Source: CAMYMQ01 sp963730305 (GTDB lineage: Bacteria; Pseudomonadota; Alphaproteobacteria; Bin65). Taken from it: a DNA stretch of 64,000 nt. The notes below the pieces were generated by a model. It saw only the letters and a program-made list of their open reading frames with translations. It was not told the origin of the DNA and did no database searches. Where the stretch lies: assembly GCA_963730305.1 (NCBI GenBank), contig CAVSRB010000002.1, positions 372,001-436,000 on the forward strand, read 5' to 3'. The position numbers were made by a program, and so were the translations under genes. Positions 1-7,589 of the stretch are shown here, one piece after another (the stretch's first letter is position 1; each line of letters opens with the position of its first letter).

Positions 1-546
1 GCCATCGCCGAGGCCGTTGTCGACTTCGAGCGCGAGGTCTCCGTGATCGTCGGGCGCGGGCCCGACGGCGGCGTTGCGATCTACGACCCGGTCGAGAACC
101 GCCACGAGAACCACATTCTGCGCACCACGCTCGCGCCCGCGGACCTGCCGCCGGACCGCGCCGAGGCGGCCCGCGCGATCGGCCGCCGGCTGGCCGAGGC
201 GCTCGATCTGGTCGGTCTGCTCGCGATCGAGCTGTTCGTCGCCCGCGACGGGCGGCTGCTGTTCAACGAGATGGCGCCGCGGCCGCACAATTCCGGCCAC
301 TGGACCATCGACGCCTGCGCGGTCAGCCAGTTCGAGATGCTGGTCCGTGCCGTCTGCGGCCTGCCGCTGGGCAGCGCCGAGCGCCACGCCGACGCCGAGA
401 TGACCAACCTGCTCGGCGACGAGGCGGCCGACTGGCCGCGGCTGCTGGCGGAGCCGCACACCTGCCTGCACCTCTACGGCAAGGCGGAGGCGCGGCCGGG
501 CCGCAAGATGGGCCACGTCACCCGGCTCAAGCCGAAACGGGCGTAG
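1..546 (+). CDS. purK: PurK, 5-(carboxyamino)imidazole ribonucleotide synthase, C-terminal part
   Basis: This ATP-grasp enzyme carboxylates aminoimidazole ribonucleotide (AIR to N5-CAIR) with ATP and bicarbonate in de novo purine synthesis in the cytosol. The 5' end lies outside the window; the frame is open from base 1. The visible 181 residues include the ATP-grasp metal-binding stretch NEMAPRPHNSGHWT (about 91-104 of this fragment), which is typical of PurK, and the C-terminal domain with HLYGK and the ending GHVTRLKP. It stops with TAG at 544-546, 2 bp from the stop of the convergent COQ9 gene. Its usual partner purE would lie upstream of the window. Identity is confident; only the length is incomplete. 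Confidence 0.93.
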   Translation, partial: AIAEAVVDFEREVSVIVGRGPDGGVAIYDPVENRHENHILRTTLAPADLPPDRAEAARAIGRRLAEALDLVGLLAIELFVARDGRLLFNEMAPRPHNSGHWTIDACAVSQFEMLVRAVCGLPLGSAERHADAEMTNLLGDEAADWPRLLAEPHTCLHLYGKAEARPGRKMGHVTRLKPKRA

Positions 547-548
547 GC

Positions 549-1217
549 CTACCAGCGCCCCCGGCGCGGCATGTGCGGGCGGCGCAGCGACTTCAGGATT
601 TCGGCGGGATTGGGCATCGACCGGAACGGCCGGGTCAGCGGCTCGACCGCCTTGGGCAGCCGCAGCGCGTCGTCGATCCGGCGCGCCAGGAAGTCCCAGG
701 TCTTGACGTTACCCTCCGACCGGTCGGACAGCCAGTAGGTCACCGTCGCCAGGTAGACGCCGGCGAGGATCGAGCGCTTGGTGTAGTAGTTGAAGTCGGT
801 GGAGTCGTCGCCCGCGCAGCGCCAGATCGCGTCCACCGTCCGCCACACGCAGCGCGCCGCCACCGGCGCGTTGAGCGGCAGCGCCAGCAGGGTCGCCGCC
901 CGGCGCATCGCCTCGTGGTCGCCCGCCAGCAGCTCGAGCCGCGTGCGGACGCAGGTGACGATCCGGTCGCGCACCCGCATCCCGGCCAGCTCGGCGGGGT
1001 CGAGTGCTTCGGCCATGCGCCGATCGGCGATCCGGCTCCAGAAGGCGACCGCGTCGATCGCCCCGCGCGGGAAGGCGCGGTGGACGAACTCGCGGTCGAG
1101 GCCGGCGTCGCGGGCGCCGGCGAACAGCGCCTGCATCGACCAGCCGTCGAACGGCACGTGGATCAGGGCGGCGTCCAGCAGCGCCTCGCGGCGGCGGTCG
1201 AGGGAGCGTTCAGTCAT
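549..1217 (-). CDS. COQ9 family ubiquinone biosynthesis protein
   Basis: The 222-residue product belongs to the COQ9 family, a TetR-fold lipid-binding protein that in eukaryotes presents ubiquinone precursors to COQ7. The N-terminal helices begin MTERSLDRRREALLDAALIH, and the conserved C-terminal core includes DSTDFNYYTKRSILAGVY (about 142-159), a segment I recognise as diagnostic. The frame stays open far upstream, but the region beyond 1217 is low-complexity Arg/Pro translation that also overlaps rpsU on the other strand, so I place the start at the ATG at 1217. It is divergent from rpsU. In alphaproteobacteria this gene commonly sits next to rpsU, which supports the call. Confidence 0.88.
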   Translation of the reverse strand: MTERSLDRRREALLDAALIHVPFDGWSMQALFAGARDAGLDREFVHRAFPRGAIDAVAFWSRIADRRMAEALDPAELAGMRVRDRIVTCVRTRLELLAGDHEAMRRAATLLALPLNAPVAARCVWRTVDAIWRCAGDDSTDFNYYTKRSILAGVYLATVTYWLSDRSEGNVKTWDFLARRIDDALRLPKAVEPLTRPFRSMPNPAEILKSLRRPHMPRRGRW

Positions 1218-1426
1218 GCCCGTTATATGCGCGCACCGGGCGTCCCGGTAAAGGCCGGGGCCTTGCGGAAGGGCGGAGAAATCGGGGAACCGCCGCGACA
1301 AGTGGCTTTCATTGGCCAGCGCACCTATGTTATCAAGCGCCAACCGTCCGCTCTCCGAGCGGACGCCACTTTTGTGCACCCTCTTCATGCGTGAACAGTC
1401 GTGCACCTTGTTTAAGGAGGCGTCCC

Positions 1427-1633
1427 ATCGTCCAGGTAGTCGTCCGCGACAACAATGTCGACCAGGCCCTGAAAGCGCTGAAGAAGAAGATGCAGCGCGA
1501 GGGCGTATTCCGCGAGATGAAGCTGCGCCGGAGCTACGAGAAGCCCTCGGAGCGCCGCGCCCGCGAGAAGGCCGAGGCGGTTCGCCGGGCCCGCAAGCTC
1601 GCGCGCAAGCGCATGGAGCGCGAAGGCTTCTGA
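1427..1633 (+). CDS. rpsU: 30S ribosomal protein S21 (apparent ATC start)
   Basis: This is the small basic ribosomal subunit protein S21. The 68-residue sequence VQVVVRDNNVDQALKALKKK followed by QREGVFREMKLRR, and the Arg/Lys-rich C-terminus, match alphaproteobacterial S21 end to end. A strong Shine-Dalgarno AAGGAGG at 1414-1420 is followed by 6 bases and then ATC-GTC-CAG, exactly where homologues have ATG-GTC-CAG or ATG-CAG. No ATG, GTG or TTG lies in frame between the Shine-Dalgarno and the conserved protein. The start is therefore either a genuine ATC codon or a G-to-C sequence error at 1429. The upstream divergent gap (1218-1426) should hold the promoter, but I see no convincing boxes. 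Confidence 0.92.
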   Translation: MVQVVVRDNNVDQALKALKKKMQREGVFREMKLRRSYEKPSERRAREKAEAVRRARKLARKRMEREGF

Positions 1634-1679
1634 TCCCGGGGCTCCGGCCCCGCTTCGATCTCCCTTTGCAATTCGACGT

Positions 1680-1703
1680 CCGCCGGACAGCATGGTCCGG
1701 CGG
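1680..1703 (+). terminator. Hairpin downstream of rpsU
   Basis: A 9-bp perfect stem (1680-1688 with 1695-1703) encloses a 6-base loop 47 bp after the rpsU stop. A smaller GGGGC/GCCCC hairpin lies at 1638-1651. There is no long T-run after either, so this may be a Rho-dependent end or a stability hairpin rather than a classic intrinsic terminator. The rest of 1634-1813 shows nothing else. Confidence 0.4.
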
Positions 1704-1813
1704 CGCGTTCGTGTGTCCGGGGTCTGCGTCGGCGGGCGGCGCGTCCCGGCAATGCGGCGGCCCCTCACCCGGCTCCGTGTAAGGCGCGGCCGCGCCTCGC
1801 CAACCCGATCCCA

Positions 1814-2839
1814 TCAGCCCCGCCGCCTTTCCAGGATCGCCGCGGCGTTGCCGGCCCGGATCGCCGCCTGGTCCGTCTCGCCGAGGCCGCTGGTCGCGAT
1901 GCCGTCGAGCACCCAGGCGGTGTCGAACACCGGGTGGTCGGTCCCGACCAGCACCCGGTCGGCGCCGAACACCTGGGCGGTCAGCGCGATGGCGCGGGGG
2001 CCGAAGCTCGACGTGTCGACGTAGATCCGCCCGAACCGTGCCGACGGCGGCCCGCCCGCGAAGCCGCGCCGCCAGGCGACGTGGTCGAGCCGTTCGACCA
2101 GCAGCGGGATCGATCCGCCCAGGTTGGCGACCTGCACCGTGACGTTGGGAAAGGCGTCGAGGAAGTCGGTCATGCACAGGGTCACGGAAACCGAGCTCAA
2201 CCGCGCCTGGACGTCGAGCACGATGTGGCGCTGGTTCTCGTTGTCCGCCGGCGGTTCGTCGCCGGCACCATGCCCGTCCCCATCGCCAATCGCGCCGGGC
2301 AGCGGCCCCGGATGGATGAACAGGTGCGCGCCGAGCGCGTTCGCCTCCTCGAACAGGGGCTCGAACGCCGCCGCGGTCCGGCGGTCGAGGAAGCCGTCGG
2401 CGGGCAGGATCGCGCCGATCAGGCCCAGCTCGCGCACGGCGCGGCGCAGCTCGGCCCGGCAGGCCTGCGCATCGGCCAGCGGCAGCGCCGCCATGCCCGC
2501 GAACCGGTTCGGGTGCGCGGCGACGAGTGCGCCGAGCCGGTCGTTGAACAGCCCGACCAGCGGCGCGGCCTCCTCGGCCGGCAGGCTGTCGACGCCGAAC
2601 AGACCGGGTAGCGACAGCGCCTGCAGCGCCACGCCGGCGTCGTCCATGAAGTCGAGCCGTCGGGCCACGTCGGTATAGCCGGCGTCGAACGGCAGCATCT
2701 CCTTGTAGACGATGAGCCGCTCGCCGCCGCTCTCATCAGCCGCGATCCGCGGCGGCGTCGAGCGCGCCCGCAGCGCCTCGGCCAGCTCGTCCGGCATCCA
2801 GTGGCAGTGGAAGTCGATCGCTGTCGTGGCGGATGTCAT
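1814..2839 (-). CDS. Amidohydrolase family protein, ACMSD-like
   Basis: This is a 341-residue TIM-barrel amidohydrolase of the amidohydrolase_2 family, which includes aminocarboxymuconate-semialdehyde and other o-carboxyaryl decarboxylases and hydrolases. The metal-binding HxH motif is near the N-terminus (DFHCHWMP, H11 and H13); further conserved stretches are HPNRFAGMAALPL, LFIHPGP, NLGGSIPLLVERLDH and the late acid motif VGTDHPVFD. I use the ATG at 2839; an in-frame TTG at 2854 would add five residues and has no better Shine-Dalgarno. It is downstream of and co-oriented with a TRAP transporter, so it may act on the imported carboxylate, but a 333-bp gap leaves open its own promoter. The substrate cannot be read from the sequence. 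Confidence 0.82.
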   Translation of the reverse strand: MTSATTAIDFHCHWMPDELAEALRARSTPPRIAADESGGERLIVYKEMLPFDAGYTDVARRLDFMDDAGVALQALSLPGLFGVDSLPAEEAAPLVGLFNDRLGALVAAHPNRFAGMAALPLADAQACRAELRRAVRELGLIGAILPADGFLDRRTAAAFEPLFEEANALGAHLFIHPGPLPGAIGDGDGHGAGDEPPADNENQRHIVLDVQARLSSVSVTLCMTDFLDAFPNVTVQVANLGGSIPLLVERLDHVAWRRGFAGGPPSARFGRIYVDTSSFGPRAIALTAQVFGADRVLVGTDHPVFDTAWVLDGIATSGLGETDQAAIRAGNAAAILERRRG

Positions 2840-3172
2840 GGGCGGGCGTCCCAATTTGGTGTCACGCGATTTTGGATCTTGTAGGGTCGGCGTTCGCCGG
2901 GCGATCGGCTGGGCGATCGGGTGCAGGCGATCAGCAGATGTCCGCAGTCTTTATCCTTCGTGGCCATCGGACGGCGCCGGTTCCCGTCTCCCGCCCGTCC
3001 CCGTCTTCGGCAGGTACCAGGCCCCGATGTCATGTTCTGTCATGTTCTGCCAGGTACGGGTTTCGTCGCCGGCTCAGCGTTCCGCCTCCAACGGCGGTGC
3101 TCACCGCATCTCAATATAGGACTAAAAGCCCATAGAGCAACGGTCTGCGCAACGACTCCGCCGCCGCGCCCG
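2840..3172 (+). other. Intergenic gap between dctM and the amidohydrolase gene
   Basis: No gene is visible. The one pattern is at 3010-3057: the 10-mer TGTCATGTTC occurs twice in tandem (3029-3038, 3039-3048), flanked by two copies of CAGGTAC (3011-3017 and 3051-3057). This could be an operator for the amidohydrolase gene, whose start is about 190 bp downstream on the minus strand, but no -35/-10 pair stands out. Confidence 0.45.
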
Positions 3173-4486
3173 TCACCCGAGCGCATGGGGCAGCCAGGTC
3201 GCGACGCCGGGCACGAAGAAGATGATCGCAACCGCGAATAGCTCCAGCAGGATGAACGGCGTCGCGGCGCGGTAGACCTGGAACATCGTGGTCTCGGGCG
3301 GGGCGACCCCCTTCATGACGAACAGGAGCATGCCGAAGGGCGGGGTGGTGAAGGCGATCTCGAGCAGGATCAGCATCAGGAGGCCGAGCCAGACCAGGTC
3401 GATATGCGCGGCTTTGGCCAGCGGGATGAAGAAGGGCAGCGTGATCATCATCATGCTGACCTGGTCGAGGAAGCAGCCCAGGAACAACAGGATGAGCATC
3501 ATGCCGACGACCATCTCTCCGGGCGACAGCTTCATCGACGTCACCGCGCGCACCAGCCCGGAGGTCGCGCCAGAGAAGGTCAGAATCTGCGAGAAGGTGA
3601 TCGCGGCGGCGACGATGAAGAAGATCATAGCCGAGATCTTGGCGGTCTCGACCAGCGCCCGGCTGAGCGATTCCCGGCTCAGCGCGCCGTAGACGCCGCA
3701 GGCCAGTACCGCGCCGACCGCGCCCAGCGACGCCGATTCGGTCGGCGAGGCGATACCGGCGAGGATGCTCCCGACCACGATCGCGAACAGGATGAACAGC
3801 GGCACGACGTGGGTCAGCACCGGGACCAGCCGCTCCCGCCAGGTCAGGGTCCCGATGTCGTAACTCGGTGCCAGCGCCGGGTTGAGCTTGCAGCGGATCA
3901 CCACGTAGCCGAAGAACAGGGTTGCCATCATCAGCCCCGGCAGGATCCCGGCGATCAACAAGTCGCCGACAGGAATCTCGCCGAGGCTGGCGAGCAGCAC
4001 GGCGAGTGCCGACGGCGGGATCAGCATGGCGATGCCGCCGGTGCCGAGGATCGGCCCCATCGCCATCGACGGGTGGTAGCCGCGCCGACGCATCTCGGGC
4101 ATCAGGGTCGAGCCGAGCAGGGCGGTGTTGGCCATGGTCGAGCCCGACAGCGCGGCGAACACGGTGCCGCCGGCGACCGCGACCAGCGACAGCCGCCCCG
4201 GCACCCGGGCGATCAGCCGGTCGACCGCGCCGATCGCTTTCTGGGCGACCCCGGTCTGGAACAGCACCTCGCCCATCAGGATGAACATCGGAATCGGCGA
4301 CAGCACGAAGTTGGCGACCGCGTCGACCGTGTTGCGGACGAGCTGCAGTTCGCCGGAATAGCCGCCCATGAAGTAGAACGCGCCGACGATGTTGACCGCG
4401 AAGAAGGCAACCGCGACCGGCAGGCCGAGCAGCAGCAGCGCGACCTGACCGCACAGGAAAATTGCGAGGATGAGGGACCAGGACAC
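3173..4486 (-). CDS. dctM: TRAP transporter large permease, DctM type
   Basis: The 437-residue, strongly hydrophobic protein has the 12 or so membrane segments of the DctM/TRAP-T large permease, which carries carboxylates into the cell using a sodium gradient. Family features include the PIPMFILMGE stretch near residue 65, SGSTMANTALLGS, the GYHPSMAMGPILGTGGIAML region, IPPSALAVL and the C-terminal FTTPPFGMLLFVMKG. The start is GTG at 4486, 15 bp after the dctQ stop, indicating translation from a dctP-dctQ-dctM message. There is no good Shine-Dalgarno, as expected for coupled translation. It is intact and full length. Confidence 0.93.
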   Translation of the reverse strand: MSWSLILAIFLCGQVALLLLGLPVAVAFFAVNIVGAFYFMGGYSGELQLVRNTVDAVANFVLSPIPMFILMGEVLFQTGVAQKAIGAVDRLIARVPGRLSLVAVAGGTVFAALSGSTMANTALLGSTLMPEMRRRGYHPSMAMGPILGTGGIAMLIPPSALAVLLASLGEIPVGDLLIAGILPGLMMATLFFGYVVIRCKLNPALAPSYDIGTLTWRERLVPVLTHVVPLFILFAIVVGSILAGIASPTESASLGAVGAVLACGVYGALSRESLSRALVETAKISAMIFFIVAAAITFSQILTFSGATSGLVRAVTSMKLSPGEMVVGMMLILLFLGCFLDQVSMMMITLPFFIPLAKAAHIDLVWLGLLMLILLEIAFTTPPFGMLLFVMKGVAPPETTMFQVYRAATPFILLELFAVAIIFFVPGVATWLPHALG

Positions 4487-4501
4487 GCCGGCGCCGCGCT
4501 G

Positions 4502-5048
4502 TCAGAGCGACGCGGCGTCGACGGCGGGGGGCGGCTGACCGCTTCCGAGCCGGGAGAGTTCGGCCACCAGCCGCCTGAGGAACTCCACAAACAGCAAGCA
4601 CCGCCGAGAAGGCGAGCAGCGCGAAAATCCACCATTCCGGAAATACGAACGACCGGATCACCAGCGCGTCGCTGCTCCACGACGCGCGGCCGACCGCCAC
4701 CGTGAAGTAGAGCAGGATGGCGCTGATTGCGACACCGAACAGGTTGGCCAGGATTTCGAGCACGGTGGTCAGGCGCGGCGGGGCCGCACGCAGAATGATG
4801 TCGACCCGGACGTGCGCGCCCAGCCGCAACACCCAGGGCACCCCGAGGAAGGCGGCCGAATACTGCACGTACTCGGCCGCCTCGTTGAGCCACGAGATGG
4901 CGCCCACGCCGAGGTTGCGCGTGATCACGTCGACGCTGATCGCCACCGCCATGATGCCGAACAGGGCCGCCGCCGCGGCGCCCAGCAGGGAATAGAACCG
5001 ATCGTAGGCTCGGCCCAGCATACCCGCCGAGCGCCCCGGGCCGCGCAT
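4502..5048 (-). CDS. dctQ: TRAP transporter small permease, DctQ type (frameshift near 4600)
   Basis: This four-helix membrane protein pairs with DctM. The N-terminal frame reads MLGRAYDRFYSLLGAAAAALFG, then VITRNLGVGAISWLNEAAEY and WWIFALLAFSAVLA. Near 4597-4601 the frame breaks: the expected continuation LLFVEFLRRLVAELSRLG appears one base over (one extra base, or two missing) and runs to a TGA at 4502-4504. Corrected length is about 181 residues, normal for the family. The neighbours dctP and dctM are intact and the lost piece is only the C-terminal tail, so I treat this as a sequencing indel. The start could be the ATG at 5048 or, nine codons later, at 5021. Confidence 0.85.
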
Positions 5049-5058
5049 TGCGCCGCCG

Positions 5059-6036
5059 CTACTTCGAGATCAGCGCGTGCAGCTTCTTCGCGTTGACCGG
5101 GTCGAGCTTCTCGGCCTCGGCCCAGCTCGCCGAATAGGCGGTGTCGAGGAACTTCTTGCGGGCCGCGCCCTTGAGCTCGGCCACCTTCATGCCCAGCTCC
5201 TTCTGCTCCTTCTCGCCCTTGGCGACGACCGCAGCGGCGCGCGCGTCGAAGGCCTGGCCGGCGGCGACCGCCGCATCCATCAGCACCTTCTTCTGCTTGG
5301 CGTCGAGCTTGGCCCAGCTGTTCCGGTTGATCATGATGTTGGAGAAGGCCTTGAAGAAGCCCGGCTCGACCCGGTACTTCGTGTATTTCGCCCAACCCAG
5401 CGACTTGACGTCGAGCGCGGTCCAGCCGTAGCCGTCGACCACGCCGCGCTCGAGCGCGGTGAAAACGTCGGACGGCGGCATTTGCACCACCGATGCGCCG
5501 AGCGCGCGGAAGGCGGCGCGGTAGATCGGCGTCACCCGCAACTTCAGCCCGGTGAGGTCTGCCTTGGTCAGGTTCTTGTCGCGGAGATAGAGGTAGAACT
5601 TGATGCCGTCGCCAAAGATGGTCAGCACCTTGGCGTTGACCTTCTGGGCGTGGAGCTTGTCGAGCAGCGCGAAGGTGCCGTTCTTGCGCATCACGTTGGT
5701 GCTGACCGTGGCGAGCTTCATCGCGTCGCCGATCGGCAGCAGGTTCTGGTAGAAGGTGAACGGGATGTTGCCGATATCGACGACGCCGGTCTTGACCGCG
5801 TTACCCATGGCGAAGGGCGACATGGTGCCGTCGGGCACGACCTCGATCTTGAGGCCCGAATTGCTCTTGTTGACCGCGTCGGCCATGTCGAGCAGTGGCT
5901 TGGTGTAGGTCGAGACGTGACGGTCGAAGCTGATCGCCTTGAGCGTCACGTTGGCGGCAAAGGCCGGAGCGGCGACGGCGGTGGCGACGGCGGCGAGGGC
6001 CGCGGCTGCGAGAAGCGATGTTGTGTGTCTCACCAC
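5059..6036 (-). CDS. dctP: TRAP transporter substrate-binding protein, DctP type
   Basis: This periplasmic receptor captures the solute for the DctQM permease. The 325-residue product has a Sec signal (VRHTTSLLAAAALAAVATA, probable cleavage after PAFA), then the mature domain with the DctP-typical core GLKLRVTPIYRAAFRALGA and the PPSDVFTALERGVVDGYGW motif, where the Arg and the following helix contact the substrate carboxylate in known members. The start is GTG at 6036, 8 bases after GGGAGG; the next codon is also GTG. The open frame extends upstream but without a ribosome site. It is first of three transporter genes. The ligand is unknown; a carboxylate is likely from the family. Confidence 0.92.
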   Translation of the reverse strand: MVRHTTSLLAAAALAAVATAVAAPAFAANVTLKAISFDRHVSTYTKPLLDMADAVNKSNSGLKIEVVPDGTMSPFAMGNAVKTGVVDIGNIPFTFYQNLLPIGDAMKLATVSTNVMRKNGTFALLDKLHAQKVNAKVLTIFGDGIKFYLYLRDKNLTKADLTGLKLRVTPIYRAAFRALGASVVQMPPSDVFTALERGVVDGYGWTALDVKSLGWAKYTKYRVEPGFFKAFSNIMINRNSWAKLDAKQKKVLMDAAVAAGQAFDARAAAVVAKGEKEQKELGMKVAELKGAARKKFLDTAYSASWAEAEKLDPVNAKKLHALISK

Positions 6037-6345
6037 GTTATGATCCTCCCAAAGATTGTTCGTATGGCCGCCACGGCCGGCCCGTTCCCCTGACGATCGG
6101 GCCGCCGCGACAGGCGAAGCACGGGTAGCGCCGCCCGGTTGCCCTCTGCCTGCGCGGCGGTGGCCCCGGCTCTTCACCGCTCTTCCGTTCGCTTGCATCG
6201 TAGGGTTGGCTGCGCGCGCACTCAAGCCTAACCGTGCGGGTGATGGCTGGTCTGCGCCCGAGTTCTCGATTTCCGAGCGCGCGAAAGCTCCAGAGGCGAT
6301 GATACGCTGCCGCCCGCGGCGAGGCCGGGTGACCGCCGGCGTGGC
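6037..6345 (+). other. Intergenic gap upstream of dctP
   Basis: This 309-bp gap separates dctP from the end of the flavin monooxygenase gene on the same strand. It should hold the TRAP operon promoter. I see the dctP Shine-Dalgarno at 6045-6050 (minus strand) but no convincing promoter boxes, repeats or small gene. Confidence 0.4.
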
Positions 6346-7437
6346 TCACGCCGCGTCGATTGCCGTGTCCAGGTCCGCCGGGTCGAGATCCGCGAGCTGG
6401 GGGGCGACCTGCTCGGCGAACAGCCGCATCGAGTTGGCCCGTTTCTCGCGGGTCGCCCAATCCTTGCCGCAGACGGTCAGGAAGGTGCCGAAGCCGCCGG
6501 CAGCTTCCCAGAAGTCCTTGATCTGGCCGGCGACCTCGTCGGGCTCGCCGACGACGTAGAAGCCGCTCTCGACCAGCGCCTCGATGGCGGTGCGGTCGTT
6601 GGGCACGTCGAGCCCGAAGACGTCCTTGAGCATCTTCAGGAAGCCACGCTGGGCCTGGACGCTGACCTCGTAGGCGACGGCGTCGCGCATGTCCTCGATC
6701 GCCTCGGCCTTCGACTTGGCGATGTAGACGATGCGCGAGGCGGTGATGTCCCGGCGCGGGGTCGACCGGCCGGCGGCGCGGGCGGCGTCGGCATAGGTTT
6801 CGCCTTTCTTGCGCAGGAACTCTGGCGCCTCCAGGAATGCCGAGATCAGGGTGAAGCCCTGCTCGCCGGCATAGCGCACCGTCTCCGGCGATTCGGTCGC
6901 CGTGGCGATCGGCATGTGCGGCCGGGCCAGCGGCTTGGGCAGGGCGATCACGTTCTTGCCGTGCCAGTAGCGGCCCGCCCAGTCGAACGGCTCGTCGGTC
7001 GTCCAGGCCTTGAGGATGAATTCCAGCGATTCGCGCAGCCGGGCATGGCGGTCGTCGTAGGTCAGCCCGCGTTCCTCGCAGAACAGCGGCCGCGGGAAAC
7101 CGGAGCCGAAGCCGAAGATGAAGCGGTTGTCGCCGACCAGGTGGTCGGTCACCGCCGCCTGGATGGCGACGTCGAGCGGGTGGTGCAGGTGGATCAGCTT
7201 GACCCCCGCGCCCATCTTGATCCGCTTGGTCAGCGCCGCCGCCTTGCACATCATCAGCTCCGGCGTCGGGATGGTGTCGACCTTGTTGATGTAGGGCGGC
7301 TCGCCGTGGTGCTCGGAGATGAAGGCGACCTCGAAGCCGAGCTGGTCGGCGAGGACGATCTCGCGGATGTCCTCGTCATAGGTCTGCTGGGCCGTGGTGT
7401 GCGGCCGGAAGCCGTTGGAGAAGATGCCGAACTTCAT
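6346..7437 (-). CDS. LLM class flavin-dependent oxidoreductase (luciferase-like)
   Basis: The 363-residue protein is a bacterial-luciferase-like monooxygenase, a TIM barrel that uses reduced FMN or F420 and O2. Visible features are MKFGIFSNG at the start, the DQLGFEVAFISEHHGE segment (about 31-46) with the His pair typical of the family, IKMGAGVKLIHLHHPLDVAI, FGFGSGFP, and the C-terminal half VGEPDEVAGQIKDF that recognises the cofactor. The start ATG at 7437 has AGAGGAA 6 bases upstream. It is intact and lies between pntB and the TRAP genes, all on the minus strand, with gaps of 152 and 309 bp, so co-transcription with either is unproven. The substrate is unknown. Confidence 0.85.
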   Translation of the reverse strand: MKFGIFSNGFRPHTTAQQTYDEDIREIVLADQLGFEVAFISEHHGEPPYINKVDTIPTPELMMCKAAALTKRIKMGAGVKLIHLHHPLDVAIQAAVTDHLVGDNRFIFGFGSGFPRPLFCEERGLTYDDRHARLRESLEFILKAWTTDEPFDWAGRYWHGKNVIALPKPLARPHMPIATATESPETVRYAGEQGFTLISAFLEAPEFLRKKGETYADAARAAGRSTPRRDITASRIVYIAKSKAEAIEDMRDAVAYEVSVQAQRGFLKMLKDVFGLDVPNDRTAIEALVESGFYVVGEPDEVAGQIKDFWEAAGGFGTFLTVCGKDWATREKRANSMRLFAEQVAPQLADLDPADLDTAIDAA

Positions 7438-7589
7438 GCGGGGTTCCTCTGCGGAGGCGGGGGCGTCGCGGTAGTTTCGCAGCGCAGCATACCGCGCCCG
7501 CCGGACGGCGGAACCGATGGCGCGGAATGGCAGGGTCGCGGGGGGCGAATGCTTTGGAGGCGCTTCAGCGAAGCCCCCGGGCGGGGACC

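Noticed and set aside
549..2177. 542-codon version of the COQ9 protein
   Set aside because: The extra 320 residues overlap rpsU and the amidohydrolase gene and have no homology; the family length fits the ATG at 1217.
3404..4705. Long open frame on the plus strand opposite dctM (about 430 codons)
   Set aside because: It is His/Asp/Arg/Gln-rich low-complexity translation antisense to a well-conserved transporter gene; such frames arise from high GC at third positions.
6037..6345. Hidden tRNA or small RNA gene upstream of dctP
   Set aside because: I looked for cloverleaf-like GTTCGA arms and CCA ends and found none that pair consistently.
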